From: Macrocystis pyrifera
Taxonomy: Eukaryota; Sar; Phaeophyceae; Laminariales; Laminariaceae
Direction: 5' to 3'
Length of the DNA stretch: 64,000 bases
Assembly: GCA_031763025.1 (NCBI GenBank)
Contig: JASSKH010000040.1
Coordinates: 620,001-684,000 of the forward strand
The notes under the pieces are model-generated. The model did no database searches and was not told where the DNA came from. It saw nothing but the letters and a program-made list of their open reading frames with translations. This document shows, one piece after another, positions 21,139 to 33,500 of the stretch (position 1 is the first letter of the stretch; each line of letters opens with the position of its first letter). A program made the position numbers and the translations under genes.

Positions 21139-23689
21139 GCAATAGCCTGTTTTACGTCCGCGGGCTAGATTGTTCAGGGAACGGAGCTAGTAACGTTACA
21201 CCATCATCATCATCATCATCATTCCCAGCGGTGTTGTTGTGAGCAAATGGGAAAACCGAATGACTTCGATTTTTTGCTGGTGGCAACTCTTTCGGACACA
21301 ACGTTGAAGTAGTTTTTACACCGAAGTCCCGTTGTAGGAACAAACCACCCGAATTTTAAGTAGTTTGTCCACAAAAACGGGACTGCAGTCTTAACAAAAG
21401 AGTTAGGTTGGCTTGGTACTTGTAAGACGTTACGTGGGTGGGTGGGTGGGTGCATCGCGAGCTGGCAACACACAATACAAAAAAAAAATGATAGCGGTCT
21501 CGGGCTTTGATTTCCGCCACAATCAAATACCCTTCTGGGCGGGAAATGTAAGGGCCCCTCGCGAGTTAAATGCCAACACTTGTCGGTCCTTTACAACTCC
21601 GTCCAGTTTGGTATATACGTCGCCCAGGATGTTCTCTCGGGAGAACACACGATAGTAATCAGGACTAAACGTGGTGTGGAAGCATTGGGGAAAAATACAT
21701 GATTTTTGGTTCCATCGTGAGCTCTGATTACTATGGCCCCCGGTGATTGGGAGGCTGTGGTCTTTTTTTCAGGCGTGTCGATGCCTTATTTCCCCTCCTT
21801 CTACGGGTGTTGGTGTGGGAAGGCGGTCCGTGAAGGGGCACAGAACCGCGCCCCCCCGCGCATTACGAGGGGGAACATAGTTATCACAGAACCAAGTAGA
21901 GTGTGTAAACGTAGAGGGAGACCTGTATTTCGGGTCCGTCGTGGGTTCGAATTGCCGCTCCGGGCGCAAATATAAGAACCCTTTAGAAGCTATTCTGAAG
22001 ACGAAGAGCTCGTTATATTTCCGTCCAGGGTCGTACTATGTATGCCCCCCCCCCCCCCCCCCCTCCCCGTAGTGGCGTCTTTGGCTACGATAGCTTCCCT
22101 GAAGAACACCAGGTACCTTGCTTGGTACACGGGGTGGGCGGGACCCCCACCTCGTCGAGATGCTGAACTTAAAAAAAAAGGCGGGTGAAGGACAGACGGC
22201 CTACTACTGCATGCACCTTCCGGAACATACCGCTCTGGACGGGAACATAAGGAGCACTGGCTCTTCATCTCCACGTTTAGACGCTCCTTTATATTTACGC
22301 CCAGAGCAGTGGTACAAAATCACGCGAATGGTGGGATTTGAGGTTTGCCAAACGTTCAGTCGTGGAATTTTAAAGCGGACTTTTCTTGTTATCCAAAAGG
22401 AAATATATGTTCTGTGGACGTTGCACGTGTTTTTTTCTACGTTCCACAATGATCCTTAGAACGCCTGTAAAAAGTCATTCGTTTGGAGCCCGTCATTCAC
22501 TTGTCATATAAAACTAGCCATATATCATATATAGAAATACACCTGGTATATATATTATACGCCGGCTATGGTAGAGGTACTTCTGGGCCAACGTGGTCCT
22601 GGATGTCGGGGGTCCTCAGCTGGAAACTAATATCGTTGGACTCGTCTTTTTAGTGTTTCCTGGTGTCATTCGGTGCGTTTTGCCAGGCCATGGGATCGTT
22701 CACGGGGTTTATATATAATTGTAGGCGTACGGCGTTTCTCAACGTCAGTTTTTTTAGTGAGCTGTACCGGGTACTCAGAGCTTCTCTAGTGAAGAGCCCA
22801 AGCAAATGTGTAGTGCGACCCTACCAGAAAGCATGCCTCCCCAATTACCCTCCAAACACCAGGTTTCCTCTAAGACAGCCTTTCTCTACGGTAGTGACGG
22901 TGATGACCCGCCCCCCAAAAAATGCTGAAGGCTATAAACGAGGACTTATTACCAAGGGAGGGAGGTGTAAGGAGAAACCTTTAACCAAGGGGAAGTTGGG
23001 GAGATGTCTGTGGGTTCAGGGAGGAGCCTTCAAAGAAAGGAAAGCGGTATATTCGTTGGTCTAGAGGGAGCGATATAACAGAGACTACAGTAACTACTGC
23101 GGTATTTAGAGGATACCAGGTATTCGATAAATGTCGGACTGGAACCCTCGATTCATGTCGGACTGGAACATGCACGATACATTGTCGAAAGGTAGAATAC
23201 AATAAAAATGTGGCAACGGCATCGAGATCGGCAACTATAAACTTCGCCTGCGCAAGGGTAGGGCCCACCATACCGCCATCCGCAGGGGGAGGAATTGATT
23301 CCTCGTCATATGATATATGATGCGTATAATACTCCGAAATACATGGTATATGCGATAGTTGGCGTTAGCGACTCTGTCGAGCAACAAAACGCCTGCCACC
23401 GCAATCATGCGTTATCATACAATACCAACACCGACTACCCAGATACCAGATGTTGGTTATTACGTACCAGGGGTACCTGGTGCTGCTGTACCTTATTCCG
23501 CGTGTATACTATCGGATACAAGGAATGAGCATCACTATTGTAACTTCAACGACATACGTACATCCACGAAACAGCACGTACACGAAAATATGAAAACCTT
23601 GCGATGGGGGGGGGGGGGGGTTACTCACGCCGTGCGTGGCCGTAGTCGGATGACCCTGGGGGACGGGGGGGGGGGGGGTACTCATGCCA

Positions 23690-23845
23690 TCATGCGTGGC
23701 CGTGTTCGTACGACCATAGACCCTCGCATCCCTACAATACCGGGACGGAGCACGTCGGGTCTTTTCATCGACCAGACAGACATTGCTCGCACCAAGGGCG
23801 AAGCGCCGTCGGGTGTTGGGCGAGCCACACGAAGGGTGAGCTGCA
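23690..23845 (-). mobile_element. C-tract repeat, minus-strand copy
   Basis: A G run, then TACTCATGCCATCATGCGTG, ACCATAGACCCTCGCATCCC and GGGACGGAGCACGTCGGGTC through to GAAGGGTGAGCTGCATT. This is the reverse complement of the family core. A second short piece of the same end lies just upstream at 23620-23660, also next to a G run. A third fragment is at 23940-24000. Confidence 0.85.
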
Positions 23846-24489
23846 TTCTAATACGAAAACCGCCTGTGCGACGTACTTACAATGGATGGCAGCTCCGAAT
23901 AGATTGATATGCTCTCTGGTTTGAGGGGGGTGAAGGATGTCTTGGTTGTCATGCATGGCGGTAGCCGCATGGCCACAGGCCCTCGCATCCAATAGTACCA
24001 GTCTGGCCCCTCTCTCGATGTACCTTCTCCCCCCCAAACTACGACCTACTTCGCCCGTTGTCCTCGGTCCAGCCTTTTCTTACTATTACGTGCTCGTCTA
24101 CCTTCTGATCCTGGGATCCTACGCCGCATCCAGAGTTCATCCTCCACGCGATGGGTGGGGTGTGGGTCTGTCGCCCCCCACCTACCCCCCCCAGCTCCTT
24201 CTAGCCTCTGGGAGACCTCGTAGCTTGAATTATCATAATACTCAGTACCGAGTACTACTTTTCGGGGAGAGGTCTATGTAGACTGTAGACTACGTATGCG
24301 GATAAAATTGTTCAGTACGTAAATAGTTTTGACGTTGCTACGAGGCCAAGCTTGTCGGTGTCATCACTGTTTCGCCTCCGATGTGCTTTCTTTTCGTTTG
24401 TTTCTGTGGCTGTTCTCGTGGGTGCACAGCGGCGACGTGCACCTCTGGTACTGACTGTATGCTGCACATGATCGGATGGCAGAGAAAAC

Positions 24490-25235
24490 ATGAGCATGCT
24501 CATACCGGCTTCGGAGTTCGTGTCTATGGAACGGCGCTTCCTGGGAATGGAGGAACCCCTAGCGGCGAGGTGGTCCCTGCGGCGAAGCGGTGGATGCCAA
24601 CACGCGTCACGCGCGCACACGACATCAAGCAGGGGCGTGGGTAAACCAGCATCGGCAGCTAGTCCACGCGCTGTCCCGCACCTTCAAGCGGTTATCCATC
24701 CGCCATCAAGTGGAAAGCGGAGCGCCTTGCGACGCCGCCAGGAACCTCCGCACGGATATAGTGATGGAGAGAGGGGAGGCATCCGAGACGCTTCGTCGTC
24801 AGAGTACTGCAACAAGGCGGCACTCCTCGACGTCACGCATGCAGACCCCCGAGCGAGGGTCCACATGCGGGCTGGCAGCGCTGATCGAGACGGGTCAGCT
24901 CCCCCTACTTCTGAGGCGCGAAAGCGCAACCATCTACGCTTGTTCAGGAAAAGGTGTCCTTCGACGAGAGCGGGGCCATAAACTTGTCACCCCTGCGGTG
25001 GAAGGGTTTTGTCGCCTCGGAAAGGAAGGCAGCGAACTCATCGACCAGGTGGCGATCAGCATCGTCGGAGGAGCGGACGGGGTATCTATAGCCAGAAAAG
25101 GCGTTTGTCATGAACACATTTTTCGGATAATATCGGTGACCACCCAGGTCGCGATCTCGCGCCGGGTGCACCGATACAAGCTCGCCCTGCGAGACCGCCA
25201 GGTCGCCAGGGGGAGAAGGGAGGAGGATGAAGGGT
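24490..25235 (+). pseudogene. Decayed retroelement, C-terminal region after reverse transcriptase
   Basis: Two overlapping frames carry one ancestral protein. RLSIRHQVESGAPCDAARNL...DIVME is in one frame, GGIRDASSSEYCNKAALLDV...SEARKRNH in the next, and then HKLVTPAVEGFCRLGKEGSE...VTTQVAISRRVHRYKLALR returns to the first. At least two frameshifts are therefore needed. The order (LDVT, then a G-rich segment, then ESFGRLG-like, then the IDQ...VVGG segment) resembles the C-terminal domain found behind the reverse transcriptase in non-LTR retroelements. I recognise the motif family but cannot name the clade. No RT palm motifs remain upstream in the window. Confidence 0.65.
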
Positions 25236-25403
25236 TATTTCCCATGGCGTGGGGGTGGCATATACAGTAGGTGCGGAGTAGGACGCACGGATGTAGTGTA
25301 ACCCCATGATGATATCATAGCAGTTACAATAGTTGGGTAAAGGATGTGGTATTTACTGTGGTGCGTATTCAACTGAGTGTACGCAGGGAAGGAGAATCGA
25401 TTC

Positions 25404-25539
25404 GATGAGATTGGTGGTATTCGACGAATCGTGTCAGCTATTTCATTCTAACTGAATGTTGCCCTGCATTGGATGAGATTGGTGGTATTCGACGAATCGT
25501 GCCAGCCATTTTCATTCTGAATGAATAATGCCCTGCACA
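25404..25539. repeat. Two-unit 68-bp tandem duplication
   Basis: GATGAGATTGGTGGTATTCG followed by ACGAATCGTG and ...GCCCTGCA occurs at 25404 and 25472, with a few substitutions and one small indel. Confidence 0.85.
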
Positions 25540-25993
25540 TAGTCGGAAGGCAAATAGAACAATTAGAGCAATACCACTGCTGTTCAATGCCGTAGTGTCT
25601 AACAGTGGTCGGTGTGCAATGCGTTGTCGAGATGAACGGTTGGCCACTGGCCCCACGCCACCTTGCATATAGAGGATGCTCACAGTACTGGCTGACTGTG
25701 GTGCATATATACCAGGTATAGTGCACTCAAGTCTCATGGGCAGTCTCGGCGGCGGTGGCGGCGGCGGTGGTGGTGGTGCTTGACAGGTGAGGGGGGGCTT
25801 GACACATGAGGGGGGGGTGGATAGGGTGGTGCTATTCTTGATGTGATGGTGGTGGAGGGGCCGGGAGGGGGGGGAGGGGGGTGATGGTGATTTTGATGTA
25901 CTGGTGGTTGTTCTTACTCACGGAAGAAGAGGCAGGGAGGGGGGGAGGGGGTGACAGACCCCCCCCCCCATTGCACCCCCCTATATATTATAT

Positions 25994-26522
25994 ATGGGTT
26001 GGGTTGGCGTCGGTTGGCAACGACACTGTAAAACATGCCGCTCACTACGTGAGCTAGACATCCAGGGTATCGTTTTTTTTTTTTTTTTTTGGCGGTCGCC
26101 CACAGCTGGTCGTCGAGTTAGATCATTTGCGCGAAGTAAAGAACCTTTACTCTGCACAAGGAAATTGATCGTGTCACGTAGTGTTCAAGGTAAGGCACCC
26201 AAGAGGCAGTTACATAGTACTCCCATTGCTGTCTATGGAAGTGGCTACACAGGAAATTAAACTAACTCATTGAAGCTGTCATCCATATGCAAGTCCGCCT
26301 CACAAGCGGTTCTCAGTAAGATGCAGCTCACCCTTCATGCGACTCGCAGGGCACCTCACGGCGCTTCGCGCTTGGTGCAAGCAATGTCTGCCTGGTCGGT
26401 GAAAACCCGACATGCTCCGTCCCGGCACAGTATTATAGGGATGCGAGGGTCTATGGTCATACGACTACGGCCATGCATGAGATCGAGTACATCTCTCCTA
26501 TCGAGTACACCCCCCCCCCCCC
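25994..26522 (+). mobile_element. C-tract repeat, long copy
   Basis: This is one of two long copies (the other is at 45381). It begins GGGTTGGGTTGGCGTCGGTT, includes CACTACGTGAGCTAGACAT, GTCGAGTTAGATCATTT and AAGAGGCAGTTACAT, continues through the ~190-bp core and ends ATCGAGTACAC followed by a C run. It differs from the 45381 copy by a T17 run and point changes. I interpret this as the 3' end of a retroelement lying on the minus strand, cut off at the homopolymer (see findings). Confidence 0.8.
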
Positions 26523-29500
26523 ATTGAGTAAGGATGGAGCCGGGACGCGGCTTCTATGGTTCGAAGACGACACAGAGGTTCGCATTTCTTATGGGCGCTT
26601 TTGGACATACACCTGGTGCTGGGTAGTGTCAGTTCTGATGCATTTCTTCTGTATGTAGCGCATGCCTGTCTACGAACGATCGGCGTTGAAGGTTGATAAT
26701 GTGTGCATGCTGCGCATTATTGGATAGCAAACGCGACAACCCTTAAGGTAGGATTTTTGCCCTATCCGTAACCAAAAAGACACACAGCTATTTTGTTATA
26801 GCTTATACTAGACAAAATTGTGGCGTTAGACTGCGTCGGAGGGTGGGTATTTCAAGAGGCGCGGGTATTTTCTCACTTTCGCCCCGCTCGGGTAGTAACA
26901 CCTTGCAGTAGGAGTATATAGCGCTTTACCCCCACCACGTCATACCTCTGTACCACTGATACCTATACGTCGCACGAACTTCATTGTGTTCTTTTTTTTC
27001 CAGTACGACGTATTTTGTATGTAGACGTGCGTGCATGCCATGGTATGTGTGTATGTATGCGCTTCCCGTCCGCGATATTCTGGTGTGTTACAACAACACT
27101 ATTATGAACATTTTGACGTCCGCCCACAGCAGAATTTTCCCACACCACACAGCTAAATTGACAACACGGGGAGTTAGCATCTAAACATCCGAATCTATCG
27201 CACCAGTAAGCCTTCGTACGAAGTATTTACACTCGTACGAGTAGGATGAAGTTGTAAGAAAAGATGTGTCTTTTCCATTAATAGATAGATTCTGGATTTT
27301 TGGGCTGAAAAAACTTAAAGTCTTGATAACTACGGCTGTGGTACATACTTATTTAGCACAACCCGGAAATAAACCCTCAGTTCTAGTTGACTTTGCTTCG
27401 ACGGCTGTGGGTGTATGCTTGTTTCATATCAAGCTAGGCTGAAATAGAAGGAATGCTCCAAGTCTTCATATTAATGTATAAACACTATCCTTATACTTTC
27501 GCCCAGAGGGAGTGGTAAATATAGTACCGGACATCTGAAAAAAAAAGCAGGGAAGAAGGTGTTCTAGGCCTTTGGATTTTTTATTTGAAAACATATGGGT
27601 GCGGGGAGGTGGGTGCTTTCTATACACTATCAACTGCAGTATAATGGCTCCCGAACTTCTTCTTGTCTCTTGTAAATCTCAGCCTGCCGTTCTTGTTGCT
27701 CGTTTTTTCGTCAGCGGCGGAGGCGGCGACGGCGGCGGCGGCTGCTGTGTGGTGGTGGTAGTGACGTTTCTTCAAGAGGCGCCACACAATATATGTATGT
27801 ACTCATCACACACCTAGGTATACCGAGTACGTATGTATGAGGCCACCGCCACGGCGGCCGCGGCCTTGCGACGGAGGAGTCCTGTCCATGTTCTCGCTAT
27901 TTGTCCAGTTATTATTTTTGGCAGTGCCGGCCGGACCACCTGTGACACTTACTTTTTCCGTCGGAATTCTAGGTCTGGCCGATCGTTCGATCCGCCAGAT
28001 CCGTCGCTCTCTGTGAGTCGATGATAAATGTGAGGAGATTGTTTTTATTGGATTGCTGCATGCAGCGGCAAATGCCAAAAAAAAAAAAACGATCGCCGAG
28101 CGAGCAATTAAGCAAGTGTTGAGTTATCCCCTCTCCCCTATTGTGGCGCTATGATTTGTGGCAAGCGTCCCCGCTCATCACTGAGAACTGGCAGGCGCTA
28201 TATCGCCTGCCTGTCTGATGAATGTCTCGCCCCTTCGTAAGAAGACTTATATCCGGCGAGGCAGGCGGCACATACATACACGAAATAATCGAATTGCTTA
28301 CCCCGTACAGCTGATGTTCTTACTGCTCGTACCGCCGTTAGAGAGTTGCCCCTCGCGAGAGCCGATGCTTTAGAGCGGGGGGAGGGGCAACGTTTGATCC
28401 TCTTTCTTTTTTCTTGCAATAATAATGTGCACCCGTCATGTCTGTGTTTTAGGTTCTGCCAATGGAATAACGTCAAATATTAGTGAAACCGGGGGTTCTC
28501 GGTCAAAATCAGCCCCACACACTAATGGGATAGTTGGCCGACCTTTGGGGGGCGGGGGCGGCGGGGAGGGGCGAATGGAATATGTTTATTAATAACGACC
28601 TAAAACACTTACTTGTTGTTGTAAACAAAACTCGACACACACACGGCACACACACTCCTCTCGTGGCAAGACTTTTTTGTCCATCGTATAATGAATGAAT
28701 ACCCGAGGTTATACTTTCTGAGTTTTGTACTCTATAAATTATACAAATACTGCTGCTGCTTCCATCGTACACGACTCTGGGTACGAGTACTGCTTGTTTA
28801 TTTTATTAAATAGTATGATATCCATCCCTTGAATGTGCAGCATGAGCTTGAACGTTGATCACTCGAAACATTCCTGAAAGAAGATATCCCCGGAAACAAA
28901 GGAAACCTATATGCACAAAAAAAGGTCTATCTGCCTTGTATGTCTACTTCCCATATCTATTTGCTGTCTTTGCTCCCTCCTCCATCTCAATATGTATTCT
29001 TTGTGCTTATTGTGGAACTGCTGTTACACCACCACCACACCACAGGCAGCAGAATGCCTGCAGACCGCGAAGGGGGGGGCGCGTGTGTGCCTTATCCTCG
29101 CGGCTCGGAAACCGGACAAGCTTTGGACGATATTTATTTGCAGAACACAATATATTCGGTTTCTTCTATTTCCGTGTGTCGAAATCTATCATCAGATAAA
29201 ATATAACAACTATTCGTAATGTACGCAAGAGGTATGAAAATATCATCATCAGTCAACAATGTGGAAGTGTAGCCTCGTGACAGGAACGGACATACGATTT
29301 TTATTGAAGAAAAACATACCTCCTAGCGGTAAATAAATAACGGGGGGAAAAAACGCAGTACCGGCAGTATGGCACACAGAGCAGCACAGCAGCAGCAGCA
29401 GCAGCAACAGAACCTCGTCTTTCTTCTCTTATTATGTATTACAAGATCCCGTCGGACTACATCACAGCAGCAGCAGCACACAACATAACGTGTATTATAT

Positions 29501-30505
29501 CACAGATGATGTATTAAGCAAATGGTCTGTGATATACATACACATGTTAACAGTTAGTTGTATGATCGTACCACACACATGGCAGCCTATATTATACCTG
29601 GTATATCTATGGAGTAGAGGGTGTGGTATATGATGCATTATTAATACCCTGCTGTATTATACCTGGTGGTATCATACATCCGCCGTCCAGCTTCCTTTTC
29701 CTTTCTTTGCAATCTGATTATGTGTTCTCAAGCCCGCATCAGCTCTCGCGCTGCATGATCAGCTTTACAGGTTCAGCCGTTGTTGCTGCTGCTGTGCTGC
29801 TGCTATTAATAGCTACCGCTGGACGACGAAGAAATGTACTATACTGGTGGAGAGAGAGAGGCAAATAATCATATGTATTTGTATCAACAGGGAAGAAATG
29901 AGTAGGTTTTTACACACACATACAACCAACGAAACTAAACGAAAGAGAGGAAAAAGACGCTCGGAGGCCAGGGGCAAAAAAATGCTGGCGGCGTGGGGCG
30001 AATTATATCGAGGGTCCCTTCGTTCCGGGCAACTTTTATTTTTTTACTCTTCCCTCCTGAGGACAGCACCAACGGAAGGAAGAAGTGGATCTTTCCACCC
30101 GATATCTTTTCTGCCACACCCAACCCAGCGCAGTCCTTTTTTAACCTTTCTTTTTGAAATGCATGAATGTTGAAAGAACGAAAGAACTCAATATTTTCTT
30201 CTCGTATAGATTCTACAGCAGCAGCGCCAGGTACGTATCTACGTAGACAACAGCAATATATTGAGACAAAGTCTTGCACAACAGCGGCAGTCTTGTATAT
30301 TTTGCACGGCCTCCGCGCAGCTCTGCAGCACAGCACCGCGCTTTGTTGATCTCCGCAACAACAAACGCCGAAAGAACGCGGGGCGGGTCTGCCTCTGAGG
30401 CCGTTCCTCTGTTCCGTTTCGCCTTAGTACTGCACGGCCGGCGCTACTATAGCTGCCACCCGTACTACAGCAACTGCTATTGTTGGCACGTGGTTGACGC
30501 GTGAG
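26523..30505. other. Intergenic region upstream of MFS-A
   Basis: No exon is supported. It contains CAG microsatellites around 29380-29410 and 29465-29480, and a TACCTGGTA palindrome at 29595. The open frames have no plausible splice context or protein-family resemblance. The MFS-A promoter and 5' UTR should lie in the last few hundred bases, but I cannot mark them. Confidence 0.5.
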
Positions 30506-33500
30506 ATGGTGGCTCAGGCGAGTGTGGAGAGTTCGCCCGATGAGTCATCATCATCGAACAAGGACGGTGATGGCGCTGATGCTACTCGTATCGGCTTCAT
30601 CATCAACAACAACGGACTGTGGACCAGGGATCACAGGACCGTTACGGGCTTGATTTTCGCGGGCACTCTTGTGGCATGTGAGAGGGTGGGGGGTGTTGGT
30701 GTATGCAGCCTGTGTGTTTGCGGCGGAGGGTGATCTTCCTTTGTTTGTGACTGGCAACGGGTATCATTCCCAAGCGATCGCCCGAATCTTGTACTGGTAC
30801 GGTCAGGGTATGTGCCGATACGTCCGAAAATATAATATACTTATTTATAATAAATTCAATGACAAAGTGGATATTATTTTTACGGACGTATTGATAGTTC
30901 GTAGCAGGTTTTTCAGATGCGTCGTGATCTCGGCTACATACAAGACCTTCAGCAGTACAGCACAGCAGTAACAGTATGTTTAAACCTGCAGTACAAGTGC
31001 AGTATGCTCTTTTTCTTCTGGTGTTTCGTGTCTTGTTTCGCGAGCTGGCACGTCTCCGTTGGGACAGCCCACCACCACATGTCCCGCCTTTCCTGCTGCG
31101 GCTACTTCTACGGCCGTAATTCGGTGCGTGTCTACTCCACACGAACGAACGTGTGAAATGTTTGCTTGGTAGACTACGCACAACAACAGCAGTGTATTAG
31201 GACATCATAGGCGTTATGACATATTATATGATGATGTGGATATATATACACCGATTTGAAAGAGAAACTCCGCGCGCGCTCCCTCCCCCCGCCGCGCTCC
31301 CTCCCCCCGCCGCCTCTTCTCCGTTTGTTTGGTTGCTTGCCGTCATCATCGCCGACAACAAGCAGTTTGGGAGCGCATGGGCTTCAGCATAGCCTTCACC
31401 GACATCGCGACTGAGATGAGACTGACGGAGACGGAAAAGGGATCCGTGTTCGCTGCCTACTACTTCGGCTTCGCCCTCACTCAGGTGCAGGCATATCGTA
31501 CATACCGGTGTTCGTTTTGCAATTATTCTCAGAACATCTGACTGGTGTATGTGTATGAAAGCATCTGCGTCGGAAGGACGGACGGGTCGTTCTTGGCGAG
31601 GAAAGGTGAGGTGGAGTCCGAGAAGAGCCTCGTATACGAACCTTATACTCGTACTGCCGTAAATCAAGGTCGATCCAAATAAACGACACAAACCGTACCA
31701 CGGGTATGTACATAGAAGAGCCTTCGAGTCAATCGTCGTGCATATACATATATATATCCTGTTTCGTCCCATGGGGAAAGAGTAAAGGTCCCTCGATAGT
31801 GCCGGTTGAGCGGTGCCGGTTGCCCGCTTGTAGTGCCTATGGCGGAATCGCCTGGCACAGATGAGATTCACCTGAGAGTGTGGTATCATAGAGTGCGGGA
31901 TGGTGCCGGTTGCCCCTATCATAGTGCCAGTATTGCTGGCTGATGCATAATACCGGAACTGAGGGACCAACTACAAGTTCTACAGCAGTATGCACCGGCA
32001 TGAGGTATGATGCAGACGTCAGCCATTTTGATTTTTGAAGCGCCGGTGTGCGTACATGACGGCATGTATGTTGTGTGTATCTTTTGGAGACGGAGGCACC
32101 ATTCTGATTCTGTGGATTTTCCCTCATAAAGGCGTGGTTTCCGTCGTGGCGTATGTATGGTATCTGGTATCCGTTGCGTTGTCGTGTTGCTCGAGGTGCT
32201 CCGACTCCAGCGCGCCCCCACACGACGACTGCAGCAGTAGGTGCAGCACAATGCTCCGTGCTCGTACGACGTACCTGGTATACACGCCTCGAACCTTTCT
32301 ACGCATGGTGCCACACAATAATTGTATGGTGTTGGTTTGGGTGAACGTATTGATGGTATCATACGAAGTCCTTTCTACTGCTGTACCAGGTGTAGAGTAC
32401 TTGTTACAGTTGAAAATCCTTTTGCGATTAATAGCGATCTTAAGCAGTGTTGCCGTAAAAGCTACCCTACCGCGTCGATATGACTCTACGCTGTATATCA
32501 CAACTACTGTTCCCCCAGTCCGCAGCCGCAAATTATAGTTGTTGTCAGTCTCGACTCTCGAGGATGGGCTGCGATTGGCTGCGTGCCATTGTTTTTCGGC
32601 TTGTTTTCCCGTTGGTGCTGGAACAAGAAGAGCAAACATGTATTAAGAGTACGTACGTGTGGTGCGGTATCCTGAGGATAGTGCCGGTTCTGCAAATGAA
32701 CTACCCGTGGTATACCTGGTAGATTGCTTCAAACTTCGTGTATACATCTATCGCGGGCCGCCGCGCCACAAGGGTGTCGGTTTCGCCCTGTGTGCACCCC
32801 AGCCCACCTACCCTTGGCGAAGTTCGGGGCCGAAACGCCCCAACGCGCCCCCGGCATGGCCCACAACAGACTTTTCTCCATACTAACTCCGAGACTTCGA
32901 CTTCGATATACACAGACAACAACACCCTGCACCCTACACCCTACCTGGTACACCATTATTCAGTCTTACATACACAAATAATAATATTATCTAAAACAAG
33001 AAAGGTAGGCTGTTATTCGCACGAAAATACGACTTTACGTAAGAAATTCGGGAGTATATATACCGAATTTTAGTGTAGAACACACCCACTATCAAATAAG
33101 AAACCCAGCCTGAACCAGCTTTCCTGTTTTTTGTGAGTTGTCCGGTACACTGTAATATATATCCAGCGTCCACATCAGACTACGAGAACAGAGTATATAG
33201 CGCGTTTGCCTTATTTTTTATTTTAACCCTTGCCCGCGCGCCCTGGAGGGTGTGTATCATTGACCTCATGTATCAACACGTGTGACGTACAACGGCCCGG
33301 TATTTATTGTATGGCGCAGCGTCTACTTATAGACCTACAGCAGTACTACCTGTTACTCTGCACCGGTATTTTTTTTAGTCTTTATGAAAAACTAAAAAAC
33401 AAATCGCCAGCTGTGAGTTATCCCGATCGGTCGATATGCACTCAACTTTGCCTTGCAATTGTACGCCAGGAGCCTTGTGCGAGAGAACTCGGCGCGCAGA

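Larger units (their letters stand above)
19187..24480. other. Intergenic region without a supported gene
   Basis: Apart from the minisatellite, the MITEs and the C-tract repeats listed separately, I see no exon-like segment. Three ~100-bp stretches (13985-14090 elsewhere in the window, and 21651-21746 and 21868-21975 here) share variants of GGGTCCGTCGTGGGTTC. They may be a second small repeat family. Confidence 0.5.

Noticed and set aside
22663..23064. 133-residue plus-strand frame
   Set aside because: No recognisable domain, no splice partners and mixed basic composition; probably a chance frame.
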